Assembly (NCBI GenBank): GCA_015499995.1
Contig: JADNRV010000005.1
Span: 620,001-684,000, forward strand
Length of the DNA: 64,000 bases
Direction of reading: 5' to 3'
Origin: Flammula alnicola
Lineage: Eukaryota; Basidiomycota; Agaricomycetes; Agaricales; Strophariaceae
Under the pieces are notes generated by a model, which did no database searches, was not told the origin of the DNA, and saw only the letters and a list, made by a program, of their open reading frames with translations. The stretch's first letter is position 1. The number at the start of each line of letters is the position of its first letter. This document shows positions 24,986 to 36,326 of the stretch, piece by piece. Both the position numbers and the translations under genes were made by a program.

Positions 24986-25527
24986 TCACCTACAGTTTTT
25001 GAACAACTTGGCGTCTGGATTCAACTCGCGTAATTGTGGTTCTGCACAAATGCGGCGGTCGCAGGTGATACACATCGTACCAACCATCCGAGGCTGAGCT
25101 TTACACAGGTCGCATCCTTCAACTTGGCCCAGGCGTACGCCCTCCCTGTGGCAAAAGGTTACGGTCAGAACCGCACGAATGCGAACTTTCATATCGGTGA
25201 CTTACTTCGCATGAACCTCTGAGCAGAAGTTAGCGAAGGCAGGCTTGCCTGTCGCACGACACCCACGAAGCATGCAGGCAGCTGGACTGGGACCCGACCC
25301 ATTTCTTGCGCAGCTCCTGCTGCAATACGGGTGCTTGAAGCCATTTTCGACGAATTTGGGCTTCTTGCCACAGATCTTCCGCGAGAAACATGATAAGCGA
25401 ACCGTCCACCAAAAAAAAAAGCTGAATGAAAAGGACGTACCTCACAGAGGTCGACTTGAGCAGGAACGGGAGTCTTAACCCGGTTGTTGGATCCCCAGTG
25501 AACGACATTCTTTATCATTGAGGCCAT
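24986..25527 (-). CDS. Small cysteine-array protein
   Basis: Exons (minus): 25527-25441, 25375-25206 and 25145-24986; 138 residues. Three Cys modules: CEICGKKPKFVENGFKHPYC followed by SRSCA; CMLRGCRATGKPAFANFCSE followed by VHA; and CDLCKAQPRM...CITCDRRICAE. The first two correspond to modules of the other two array proteins of this cluster, so it is a short member of the same family. No enzymatic domain. Zinc binding is inferred. It is transcribed divergently from the array-transferase fusion, whose ATG is only about 250 bp away, so the two may share a promoter. Confidence 0.7.
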
Positions 25528-25775
25528 GATGGGGTGCGGATTTGAGGAAAGGAAATGAGACACGGCGCTTTGATATCAGGACCGTTTAAAGATCGCACGA
25601 CAGCCTCGTGAAAAGCACGCACCAACCTCGTTGCTGCAGTTAGAAAGCGATGCCGTCAAGGCGTGTTGAACGCATCGATGGGACGGGTGTCGACATCTGT
25701 TTAAAAATCCGTCCATTGATCCTTTTTCTTCTCCCAAATCACTAATCATCCGGTGTTTAGGTATTGTCGTCTGCG

Positions 25776-27603
25776 ATGACTTCCCATATCCCTCTAGCGC
25801 TGTCGATTCTGGGAACATTGGCCAGCCATTATCCCTTGGGGTCGCTGACCCAAAAGGCTGCGCCGCCTCCGCCACCAAGTGTGGCCCCCTCAGGTCCTGC
25901 TCAGAGCACGACCAGTGGAACTGCAGCTTCCGCGCCGGTACAGGTTTCGGCACCCCAACCTTCAACGAACCCAAACGGAGCAACTTCGAGCACGAACAGC
26001 ACTTTGGGTACCAGTCCTCCGACAACTAATCCTGTTGCCCTTTGCGAGGTAGGCGCTATTCAAGTTATCATGCTGACAGCACTAATCTATGAGATAGGTC
26101 TGTCAACTCCGTCCAAAGCACTTTGACGGAACGAAGACACACCCATACTGCAGTAAGACTTGTGCAAACAAGAAACTTAACGGTAAAGGCGCCCAAACAG
26201 GATCGAGTGCGGCCTCCGGAAATCCAGCAAACTGCGATGTAAGTGTGTTCACAGAATCCGAGAAGTTCGATTCTCATCCTAGGCGTCATTCAGTTCTGCC
26301 ACAACAGGCCCAAATATTCAGATGGCACGAAGACCCACGACTACTGCAGCAAAGCTTGTGCGCGGAGCGCAAACGGTCCACAGAGGAAGCCAACTTCTGG
26401 CGGCCCTCCAGCAAATGGTAGGGCATCTGACTCTTCATGAAGCGAAGTTCCATCTGACGCTCGTTTAGCTGTGTGTCAAGCGCCTGGATGCCAAAACCCC
26501 CCTCACTCAGGCGGTCACGATTACTGTTCAATGGCGCATAAGACGTTCGTTATCGATGTAACATTTTCATGTTCGAAGGTCTGACCTTGACAACAGTCTC
26601 GGGGAAAGTCTGTGCCTCATGTGTTTGCAAGCTCCAAAGATGGCCAACGCCCATTTCTGCAGCCAGACCTGCATCGATGACGCGGAAAGCAAAGGGCCGA
26701 TGATCCTCGAAGTGCCTGCAGGCCATGTCACGTTCAAGAACGGTTCGTCGAATCTGGTGTTCCTCCGGTTATTTTCTGACGAAAGATTGCACAGTGGTCG
26801 ATCAGTTCAAAGCATCATGGAGACACGTTGGAACGGTCTGCCCACCTGTGAAACGCGTGTACAAGATCCAAGCCCCTCCGGCCTCCCTCGCTGCCTACAA
26901 CACTTATAAGTAAAAGACTTCGCTTCGTTTCTTGATTGTGAATGACCGAGGATTGAATCTACAGGGCTGCAGTCGAGGCGCGTGGTCACTTCGCAACACT
27001 GGGCGCTCTGAAGGTAATGAGAACCGCCGTTGGCATGGCACGCGTCGCGTTGCAATCTAGGAGATAAAGGACATACCCAGTTCTGCTCCGCGCCTAACTG
27101 TTCCCTCTGCTGCATCATCCGCACGTCTTATGATATTTCCCTCTGGGGAAAGAAGACCGGCTGGGGAAGGTACGTCCGTGTACAATGGCGATCCTGGCTG
27201 GGTGTCAAAGCTCCAAAAACAGGTTCGGAAAGGAATTTATACATCGTCCACGTCTTCAAAGTCAGTGACTGCCTTTCTCCGCAAAAATTCCGTAACGGTT
27301 GTTCCAGGTCAATGATTACTCTCATAATGATTGCAAATCGTCCTTGAAGGCCATCCTCCTGAACAAAGTCGTTGTCGGAAAAGGGTGCAATTGATACAGG
27401 ATAACACTTCATTAACAGCTCCACCTGCAGGTTCGATTCGGTCAGTAACATCTCTTTTGAATCCAAAAAAAGATCTCACATGCGCTTGTGCCGTTGCGTG
27501 ATCAGGTGCTGGCTGAAAAAGGAGGAAGCCTGAACTATGACGAGCTCGTTGTTTACGCCAACGAGCCATTCGACCGTCTTTCCTCGTCATGTACGAGCCG
27601 TAG
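25776..27603 (+). CDS. Cysteine-array/PARP-like transferase fusion, frame-broken
   Basis: Clean exons: 25776-26048, 26098-26238, 26294-26417, 26469-26544, 26597-26742, 26795-26909, then from 26965. A hydrophobic N-terminus and a Pro/Thr/Ser linker precede four Cys modules (CQLRPKHFDGTKTHPYCSKT; CHNRPKYSDGTKTHDYCSKA; CQAPGCQNPPHSGGHDYCSM; CLMCLQAPKMANAHFCSQTC). A bridge (VVDQFKASWRHVGTVCPP) leads to a PARP-like domain with WHGTRR, CNLGDKGHTQFC, GIYTSSTSSK and LNYDELVVYANE, so H, Y and E are encoded. In the transferase part the frame shifts by one base about seven times (near 27013, 27050, 27232, 27260, 27390, 27431 and 27564), mostly at short homopolymers. Either assembly errors or a young pseudogene. 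Last exons 27223-27260, 27308-27440, 27506-27603. Confidence 0.7.
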
Positions 27604-28002
27604 ACTGTCTCTAATATCCGTATCAGTTGTCTTCGAGGGTATACCTTCTCGCAGGCTATTTATTATAACTTATACGTGCATTCGAGCACTGAACAATTGA
27701 TAAGAAATTTTATTGACCAATTTCACGATCACAGGCAGTACTTGTGCCTAGTTCAACTTCAGCTTCATATTTCGAAATAGAGGGTGACGATACTCAATTG
27801 AAAGCATGGAACTCAGTTTATTTGCTTGCAGGTAACCGTCGAGGTAACCTCAATGCAAAGGGAACGATACGGTTCCTACAGCATATCGCGCTGACTGCCA
27901 GGCCAGCCACAACATTACCACCATGCCCACCGTCAACGTTAGACTAGAAACCGCGTTTAGTGAGCATGGTCGTCTTCGATAAAGCATTGAATCCTCACCT
28001 TT
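27604..28002. other. Convergent intergenic region
   Basis: AT-rich 3' flanks of the fusion gene and the MARVEL-like gene; nothing else recognised. Confidence 0.4.
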
Positions 28003-28886
28003 CTATGATCGCCATACCTAAATACATCGACATGTTGAGTAACAGTCAAGAAGAATCGTGAAGCAAGCAAGTACACACCGAGTAGACCCGTATCTGCGCA
28101 CAATATGCCACAGTCCTACATGCATCTTTATCCAATATGGCTGAGACAGACGTATTCACGATGCCAGCACCAACTACCCAGAATAACCAAGTTACGAAAA
28201 TCCAGATCGCCTGCGCGCCGATAGACGACACGGGATGCTTGGACCACCTCGGATGTAAAAAAAGGAGTGTGTACGCTCCCGCTGTAAATGACGTCCACGA
28301 CGAGGCAAACCTATGCAACAAAGGCGTGGTGGCATGAAAAATCAAGAAAGATGAGGCAGAGAAGAGAGAGCTTACAGGAGCAACCGAGTGCCTGACCGAA
28401 ATTCCACATTCGGGTAGTTGTGGTTGAAACGGTACTGCAAGACCAGCCAGCTGGCGAATGCGACCTAGAAGACGACCAGTTACAAATCCCATGAAACGAC
28501 ATGGAAAATGATCAGAGAAAATACCTCCGTCAAGCTGCTCAACACCAAAAACACATACACAGCTGCAACGATGTATCGTAAGTTACGACGAAGAGCGGAA
28601 GATGGATCTAAGATAAAAGCGAGAACTTACCTGGAGCGTACTTCTGAAGCCATAACCCTGAAGCTTTGTTCAGCGGTCTTGGATTCTTCCTAGCATATTG
28701 ATACGTCCAGGAAAGAAAAAACAGGTACATCAACGCAATCATCGGCGTGATGCATGCTATCAGGGTAGTTATCGTGCTTGAAAGATAGGATAAGCGAGAC
28801 GCAATGGGGTCATCTGGAATAAGAGACTGAGTTGGAAGAGGAACGGAAGTTGAAGACAAGGAAGTCGCTATAGATGAAGAAGACAT
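28003..28886 (-). CDS. MARVEL-like membrane protein, 3' end uncertain
   Basis: Exons (minus): 28886-28631, 28562-28525, 28464-28376, 28310-28079 and a possible 15-nt last exon 28017-28003; about 209 residues. Hydrophobic segments: TTLIACITPMIALMYLFFLS, AVYVFLVLSSLTEVAFASWL, FASSWTSFTAGAYTLLFL and AIWIFVTWLFWVVGAGIV. The pattern, including HNYPNVEFRSGTR between helices and a late Cys pair (CRTVAYCAQI), resembles basidiomycete MARVEL-type four-helix proteins of unknown role. In relatives another helix usually follows CAQI; here the frame ends soon after, either by truncation or because the true last exon was missed. Confidence 0.55.
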
Positions 28887-29479
28887 CTTGAACAAGTTCG
28901 ACCAGCTGTAACGGAATAGAATATATGGATATGTGCTCCACACTCGAGAAGAAACGAAGACGCACCGAAAATGACAGCAACACCAGCGACGACTGGAACT
29001 AAATTGTATGCGGTAAATGGACAGAAGACCTCACTGAAGTATTCATTCAATGAGCCAAATCGGCGTGCTCGGCGTGCTCTGCAGCTGCGTACAATGGTGA
29101 GGTTACAACGTGTCGAAGATTCTCAAGACTCGGCGGTGGAGGAAATTCTTCCTTCAGCTTTATCATGACCCAACCTTGCTGGATTAACGAGATTAGACCT
29201 TTTCGAAATGAAAGATACGCCGGGAGGATAGTGATTCCCAAGCTGAGTTCTTGTCGTTCGAGGTGACATGTTGACAACAGTCTGAACAGACGACAGCCTC
29301 AGAGTCAGAGCCTCAGAGGTAAAGTATGAGAATCACGTGATATATGAGGCACGGCGCAACTGTGCATGCCAAACACACTGTGACTAAGACTCTGTTTCTC
29401 CGAGTCAATTTTCAGCCTTGTCTGGTTCCAAGGGTTTCGAAACCGCCACCTGCTTTCCCTCATCGTTGCACTATCTGCA
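28887..29479. other. Divergent intergenic region
   Basis: A short minus-strand frame beginning near 29270 lacks family residues. No gene called. Confidence 0.35.
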
Positions 29480-31065
29480 ATGGCACCGGAAGACGGACTC
29501 GTTGACACCGATCTCGGTGGCGGTCATACGAACGACATATTATTATCATTGTCAGCGCTTGAACTAGCAAACTCTGCTGCAGCGATTTCCAAGCTGCCCG
29601 GAGACTTACTATGGCGAATTTTCCTCGTGAATACTAACATGGAGGACGACGAAAAGAAACCAGACGGAAGGAACCGAACAGCCTCTGAAAACGACCCCGA
29701 CTATCTCAAATTTCATGCGCTAACTGCCACTCGCTGGAGCTCGCAAGTTTGTCGGCTTTGGAGACATCTAATTCTGGCATCATCCTCGCTATGGGGTAAA
29801 GTCATCGATCTTGATATTCTTACCGAATGCCACGACAATTGGAGGAAAGAGGTCACCCGTAGATCAGGAGGAGCTGCGCTCTGGATCAAGGGCACTGTCA
29901 ATGGGCAATCTCCAGTTTCACTTGCGTTTTTCGTCCAACTCCTCAATGAACATTGGTCGAGGACAAGGGTCATCAGAGTGTTAGTGGAGAGTGGAGAGTA
30001 TATTCCAGCTGAAACGTGGGATATCCTGAAGCGTCCAGCCCGAGATCTAGAAGTATTCCACCTTAAGCTTCGCCTCCGGATACGAAACACACTCGCGTCG
30101 TGCCCCTCTTTTCGACCGATGCAGTAACATGATTCCTGGGATCTTTTCCGACGACGCCCCTTCTCTTCGCGAGTTTCATTGCACGCATATCAACATCAGT
30201 CTTCAAACGCCGTGGTTAACTCATATACGCAGTTTGGATATATCTATGTTATATCAATTCCCCAGGTGGCCGATTTCTCAGGGGGTCGAGGCAATTAGGC
30301 AGATGCCACTCTTGAGTTTGAAGCCTTGTCCTTCCTTCGGAGCCTAGTCCGTCCAGGAGACCATCCACCATCCTTCAAAGCGTATTACACATCCTCGAAT
30401 GCGGGAAATCCGTATATTGGATACATTTGATGTCTGTGCCGCATTCCTCGAGCACCTAAACCCAAACCCCGGATTATGCGTTTTCTTGTGTATACTACTA
30501 ATAAAGCTTTCCCGAGCCAGTTATGAGCACCGAACTGACAGCCGCGCATCCTATCCTTTCCCGTTGCTCTGAAAATTACTTCAACCTTGCATCATCACCT
30601 TCAATGCATCTTTCTTTTCAAATAAGCAAAAATATGTTCGACGTAGCCGAGCGTCCATTCCAATGGAATTACTTACCGCCAATCTTACCGGCTATATATC
30701 TTCGTCCCCAAAACTGAACCGCAAGATGACATTGCCATCCCTCTCATACCCCTCCTGTTCACTCTTGTCTCGTCCCTTCGTTTTCCGGAGGCGAAAACTT
30801 TTACATTTGAATCCTTTTATTCCAAATTTCATCTTAGAGACCAAATAACTACGGCATTCTTTCTTGCTTTGTCGTCTGGAGGTGCTAGAAATCGCAGTGA
30901 CGAGTCTCACTTCCTCATTGATCTTTTCCAACAATTCCACTTTTCCGTCTTCTCCGCACATTAAAATTCAAATGACCAGCATGCGCATCATGTCACCTGC
31001 CACTGGCCTTGGGGAATCCGAAACGTTACTGTCGTCACCGATATCGATCGTAGCATTTCTGACAT
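29480..31065 (+). CDS. F-box protein, frame-broken
   Basis: The first 200 codons are clean (29480-30070) and contain an F-box-like core: ISKLPGDLLWRIFLVN, then TRWSSQVCRLWRHLILASSS and LWGKVIDLDIL. These proteins recruit substrates to SCF ubiquitin ligases and form very large families in Agaricomycetes. After ~30070 family-like text continues only if the frame is changed: near 30070, near 30123 (then NMIPGIFSDDAPSLREFHCT), near 30314 and near 30365 (then RILDTFDVCAAFLEHLNPNP). The downstream part to about 31065 (for example VLEIAVTSLTSSLIFSNNST) looks like the C-terminus. All breaks fit loss of one base. The 3' end is approximate. Confidence 0.55.
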
Positions 31066-31407
31066 AGCGGGAAAAAACAAAGCGTTCCAATCCAGATCTC
31101 GATGTTACTGATATTTACAACGAGTTATTTTTCTCCATCACCAGCTGCCAACCAGAGTCAAAATTCTGAGATAAATATAAACTCGAGTGTTCGCAACTTA
31201 TAATAAGTTATATACGAGAGCGGGCTAAGGCATATCGTTGGAAATTTATAAACGGCTTAGAGAATGGAATCGCATTTTTGCACAACAGAAAGCGAGCGAG
31301 TCGCCTCCGAAGAGGAATGAGCATTTTACGATGTCTGCATTTAGGGGCATAAAACAAGGGCGACATGTGTGTAATCATATTTTTGCCATCCGCATACTTG
31401 TCAAGAA

Positions 31408-32815
31408 CTACAAATCGACCATCGAAAACTTAAGGAGCGAAGAGACCATTGAGGAAAGCCTCCGAGCGGCAGAGGGCTGCTTGGGCTTGGCGGCATTCTT
31501 CTTCTTCAGACGTTCCTGCTTGACTGTATCGATTACGGGTATCAGAAGCGTATAAAGAATAAATCATAGCGGAACACATACGGATCTCTTGCCTGCGCAA
31601 GGTCTTGGCGTAAGGGTTGAGACGGAAGAGAACGGCTTTGTTGACGAGGGGGTTCTTCTTCTGTGTCCAGGGACGCTTCTGGACCTTCTGGCCAGCAGGT
31701 CGGACAACGGATTGGATCTCGTCACTGTTGATCAGGCGGGTGACGTCGGGGTTGGCGATCTTAGCAGTGGGGAGGCTACAGAGCAGAAATTGATCAATAA
31801 ATGAAAGAATCAAGGGACGATATACACACATGTAGTCCTTCTTGAACGCTGAGGCTTTTTCGAAAGTTCCAAAGACCTCGTCAAGGAGGCCGAAAGCACC
31901 TTCGGTCCAGATGACGAAGCGGCCAAGATGACCTCCGGGAGCGAGCTGAAGGAGGTTGAGTCTCCTGACGTTGACGAGCTCAACACCTGGCAAGTTACGG
32001 AAGGCCTTGACAATACCGTTGTCCTCATTGTAGACAACAAGAGGGCCACGGCGTTGACGATGCCTGCGGTTCCTCAGCTTTCCTTTTCCAGCACGGAGCT
32101 TGCGGGAGTTGGAAACCTTGACGACATCGGCGTAGGCATTAAGGGACTTGAGCAGGGCAACAGCCTGTTTTGTTTTGGTGAAGGCTTCAGTGGAGTTGTC
32201 AACGACAAGGGGAACTTCCTCGATCTTCTCGATACGGTGACCACGGGCGAGAACCAAGGAAGGAAGGGCGGAGGCGGCAAGGGCAGAGACGACAGCAAAG
32301 CGGCGCTGGTTCTGGTTGACCTTGACGTGCCATTTGCGCCAGGTCTTGGTGGGGGCGAACATGCGTCCTCCACGGCACATGTTACCGAAGGCAGCCTAAA
32401 ATCAAAGATATTGGCCGCCTATCTTCCTCCAAGAAATACAACTACGCACCTGACCGGAACGGTGGGTTCCTCCACCACCAACACGGGGAATACGAGCGAC
32501 GGCACGACCGGTACCCCACGACTCAGCACTAGTTTGATGGCCAGCCTTCTCGCTTACAGCATACGCCTGCCTTTTGTTCTTCGCGATGCTCTCTAACATA
32601 TCTGATTTCAGATCGATATCTGGATCGTAAGCCTGAATACGCACTGTGGACCTGTTGGACGACATCCAGCCTGATGGGGGCGGTCAAGACCGCGGGGAGA
32701 GGGAGGGAGGTTGAGGCCTCTGAAAAAAAGAGATTAAAAGCTTCGTCGTCGGCAACGACAGCGAAGACATACCGCCAGAGGAGGAGCGTACGTTGACGGT
32801 GGGTCTGGAGGCCAT
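31408..32815 (-). CDS. RPL4: 60S ribosomal protein L4 (uL4)
   Basis: Structural protein of the large ribosomal subunit, lining the exit tunnel. Exons (minus): 32815-32773, 32719-32645, 32592-32450, 32395-31830, 31775-31582 and 31523-31408; 378 residues, phases consistent. It begins [17 protein letters not shown]; conserved blocks include [60 protein letters not shown] and [17 protein letters not shown], and the tail is Lys-rich ([16 protein letters not shown]). The very short first exon and dense introns are normal for ribosomal genes in this group. Frame intact. Confidence 0.95.
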
Positions 32816-32999
32816 TGTCGAATGTCTTGAGGGCTTGCTGATCTTGCGCAACGATGCCATACATTTCGTCCGCACGCACGAATAGGCTTTTGCCGAACTC
32901 AACTGTATAGCTGGCTCTTGCACAACAAGCCACAACAAATACTCCAGATTCGTCCTTCACGAGCGCCAAAGTTATTCATTGCAATCTCGACTCTCAATG

Positions 33000-34643
33000 T
33001 CATTTGTTATCAATCCAGTCGCCGGTTAGGTCAATCACTTCACCACCATGCTCCTCTTTCTCTTGTGTGAGAATTTTCTTCAATTTTGTGTTCTTGTCGT
33101 CTTCATCTCCGATCTCGCTTGATTCGTCCAACTACCTCAGATGCGTGGCGAGGCGTCTCCCATCTCTCGCTTGACCGTTGCTTGGCCTCCTGTTTTATGT
33201 ACATGCGGACTCCGACTTGATTTGACGAGAGTCATTGTATACGCCATCGCAGATTCTTGTTCTACTGGAAAATGAATACCAGTTGTGTTGGGTTCTGATT
33301 TGGCTTCAAGTTTGAGCGTGATGTTGGATTCTTGTTTCACTGGGAAGAGTTGTGCCAAAGGATTTTTCTTCGGCTTTAACTCTGTCTTCGAGCTTCACTT
33401 TTGCGTGGGCCTCGATTTTAGTCCTGGAAGAGGTTGCAAAATTCTGTCGCATGGTCAGCTACGGAACAGAACTTCGGGAAGACAAAATGGTGGAAAATTA
33501 CCTCTGCCTCTGAGATCTGACGTTCCTCTGACATAGGAGACCCTATTTCGGCAGTGGCACAGAGAAGCTCATTTTTCACCAGCAGTTCGTCCTGTATATG
33601 ATTAATACTCGTCAATTTCAGCCAGTTTACGTCGCAGACGTTGCCAATCTTACCTCTTCGTCTTCATTGTCGGATGGAGCTCTGGGTGCCAAATATCCTG
33701 ATTCTTCGTCGGAGTCTAGAGTGAGGTCAATCACTTCAGAATTTGACTGAGCCCCTTCCTTCCGTCCTTGAGGCGCGAGTCCCTTGGCTTTCAAGATTTC
33801 TGGAAAGAAGGTTAGATCAAATACAATCCTTCTCCGTTCACCCTCAGAAACAACGGAATGACACAAACCAAGGGGTCGATACTTGAAACTAAACACCCTG
33901 GGCTTCCCCGTGGACTTGACAGCGTGCGTAGGTTTGCGTTCGCCTTTAACCGACTCGCCCAGCCTACGTAAATAAAACAATCAACAACGGTAATTGAGGT
34001 CGCCGTCATGTCAAAATGTGATTACCTAGTGTGATGTTGCGCAAGCTTAATCGTCCTCTCATGGACCTTGGTCTTTGTCTGGAAGGGTTCAAGGCGGAGC
34101 TTCTCCCTATCTCCCTTCTGCACGTAAGATACTTCCAGTGTTATCTCGCCAAGTTTCTCTGATACAGGTTTGTTCAAGTACACATCATCATCTACATGTA
34201 CAACGCTGGCTCAGTCCTTAACCCTTAAATGCCAAAAAGAAAACCACACACCAGTCAAGTCGAGTTTCGAGAACACGAATAGCTTGTCATTGGTCGAAGA
34301 AGTGGGGACACCACCCTGATGGGCAGTGTCTCGTTCGTCCCTAGGATCCGTGCGATACCCTCTCCGACTGATGCCTTGAGATACACCACAGCGAACGCCG
34401 TCTACCAACGTGCGTCCGATGCTGTCGTTAGGACGCACGGTATCTCGCCAGTGGATGACGAAGTTCTACAAAAGACGAAGTCAACTCATCCTCTTCCATA
34501 TTGTGGATTTAACAAACCTTTCCCTCCTCAGAAGCGATCCAGCAGCTCGCATGGAGCAAGTCGTCCGAATACTCGACGCCATACTCTGCCTGCTCTCTAT
34601 CATCCACAGTAATCCACGCGAAGAAATTGTCAAGCTGTAGCAT
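33000..34643 (-). CDS. DUF7918 protein, copy A
   Basis: Exons (minus): 34643-34518, 34465-34252, 34191-34026, 33963-33869, 33799-33654 and 33591-33502. The DUF7918 domain starts LQLDNFFAWITVDDREQAEY and runs through CWIASEEGK, DDDVYLNKPVSEKLGEITLE, KVHERTIKLAQHH and VFSFKYRPLEILKAKGLAP. Two SUMO-interaction-like motifs follow: SEVIDLTLDSDEE (near 33740) and, in a last exon ending at 33002, GEVIDLTGDWIDNK. The simplest model stops at 33418 (280 residues). Lys/Glu-rich coding text continues downstream only with a frame change near the A/T run at 33362. Domain function is unknown. Confidence 0.7.
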
Positions 34644-34895
34644 TTATAAGTGGCTGAGACAAAGCACTCAGTCTTGACAGTCGCAGCAAACGCAAAGATA
34701 AAATATTCTTCTTTTTACAAACTTGGGCTCGGATCAACCTCGCATCGCATTTTGGCTTTCTGGTTGCTTTCTATTTATAGATCACAAATGCTTTGAAAAA
34801 TGCACGGAGAACTTCAAGCTTCAAGGCTTCTATGATTCATATTGTACAAAACAATTCTAATGCGTGTTACCCCAACAAACGTCCGTTTTAATCAA

Positions 34896-35462
34896 CTAAA
34901 CGAAATCCCAAGTAACTGGAATGATGCCCGCAGACAGGGGCGCGAACAAGGTGAATGCTCCTTGGGTGAGATCGAGGCCGTTTGTCCCGCAGGTGATGCA
35001 TTCGTCCACAATTGCGAGAATCGCAGATGTGCCCTGATCTACAGTCACGACGTGAGCAACTTGCAATAGTCATGACGCACATAATCGCTGATGTATTATT
35101 GACTTACAAGTAACATTGATATTTTTGAAACACTCCGGTCCTGGGAATCCACTTCCGTATTGTGCAGCATTGAGGGCCGCGGAGTGGTCGCCATTATTTA
35201 TTGACTGTCCGCAAGCACCAATCTGGATGTGCATAGCATTAGCACCGTTGTATGGAATGATTGATTACTTCAAGAGGAGTCTACCTACCCCGCCATTGAA
35301 ATCGAAGAAAGTAGCTTAAGCAGGGAGGAATTCAAGTTAGACCACGCCATCGATGAGTAGAAATCGCAGCGCTTGCGAGTACACACCGTCGCCTGAGAAG
35401 CTGGCATTGGCCATGCCAAAGATAAGCGACAAGGCAGCGAGGGAGGTCTTCGTAAATTGCAT
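34896..35462 (-). CDS. Secreted RlpA/barwin-like double-psi beta-barrel protein, copy 1
   Basis: Exons (minus): 35462-35387, 35314-35289, 35222-35108 and 35038-34896; 119 residues. Signal peptide MQFTKTSLAALSLIFGMANA, then ATFFDFNGG, IGACGQSINNGDHSAALNAA, CFKNINVTYQGTSAILAIVD, ECITCGTNGLDLTQGAF and VTWDFV. The paired Cys and the VDECxxCxxxxLDL motif match small fungal double-psi beta-barrel proteins related to expansins and barwin. These are secreted, often induced on plant material, and usually have no proven enzyme activity. A diverged copy with the same gene structure lies at 47603-48163. Confidence 0.85.
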
Positions 35463-36326
35463 TTTGCTATGGCTTTGGCTGGTTCTCGAACAGTGTTCTG
35501 ATATTTAGAGCAAAATATCTACAGGCTTTTATACAGAACCAGGACAATATTTTCAAAGGGGTTATGAACATCATCTTGTGAGTACAATGCGAACGTCCAC
35601 AAGGTAATGTTGAGATCAGCATGCACTTTCGGCGATAAAATGAACGATTTACTTAAGCCGCTCCGGCGTCGCGCACCTACATATTTCCATTGTGACCTTC
35701 CCTCCCCTTCCCTCCAACGGAGGTTTCGGCCGTCCAAGGAATACCAGGCCTCATCAAAGTACCAAAAATAGACTGTCGTTGACTATGTTTGCAACCTTCG
35801 ATCAGAAGGCACGAATATGTACATCCACGACATACAAGTGCGCCGTGCAACCCGCCCAGATTTTTACCATCCCGTGGTCCACATGAACAAAAAGATCTGA
35901 TTGATGGGCGGGAGCTCTCTTAAACATCAACATAGTTCCCAGGCTGTGAAATGAACTCGGGGCACTTCATTCAATTTTTTGGCGAGGTTTATGAAATCCC
36001 GCCTGAGTCCTTGTTCCACTGGCAAGGGAACATGGACTGCAAAAGACTAATATGCAGGAATGTCAGAAGGGGCGGTAACAGGTATGAGCACCTAAAATAA
36101 AGGGAGGTATCGTAAATATTGTGACGTAGACTAGAGGAGAAAAGAGAGGTAAAGTAGATCATGTAAAGATGTAGGTGTTGCCCTAGCAGCCTCACTGGCA
36201 CCGTTTCGCCTACGTAGGCGATACTCGGCGCGTGCCAGTGCATACGCGGAACTCCGAAGGTAAAGGCAAAGATTGGACATGGATGTTTTCACGTCGGCGA
36301 TATAACCGATGACGGTCTTATAAGAG
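35463..36326. other. Intergenic part of a segmental duplication
   Basis: The region upstream of the barrel gene and downstream of DUF7918 copy B resembles 48164-48915 (for example CTTTTATACAG, CAAAGGGGTTATG and AGGTTTATGAAATC in both), so the duplicated unit includes the non-coding DNA between the two genes. Confidence 0.6.

Noticed and set aside
23101..27603. Reading the PARP-like proteins as secreted toxins
   Set aside because: Neither has a convincing signal peptide and no known toxin architecture is present; an intracellular role is more likely.
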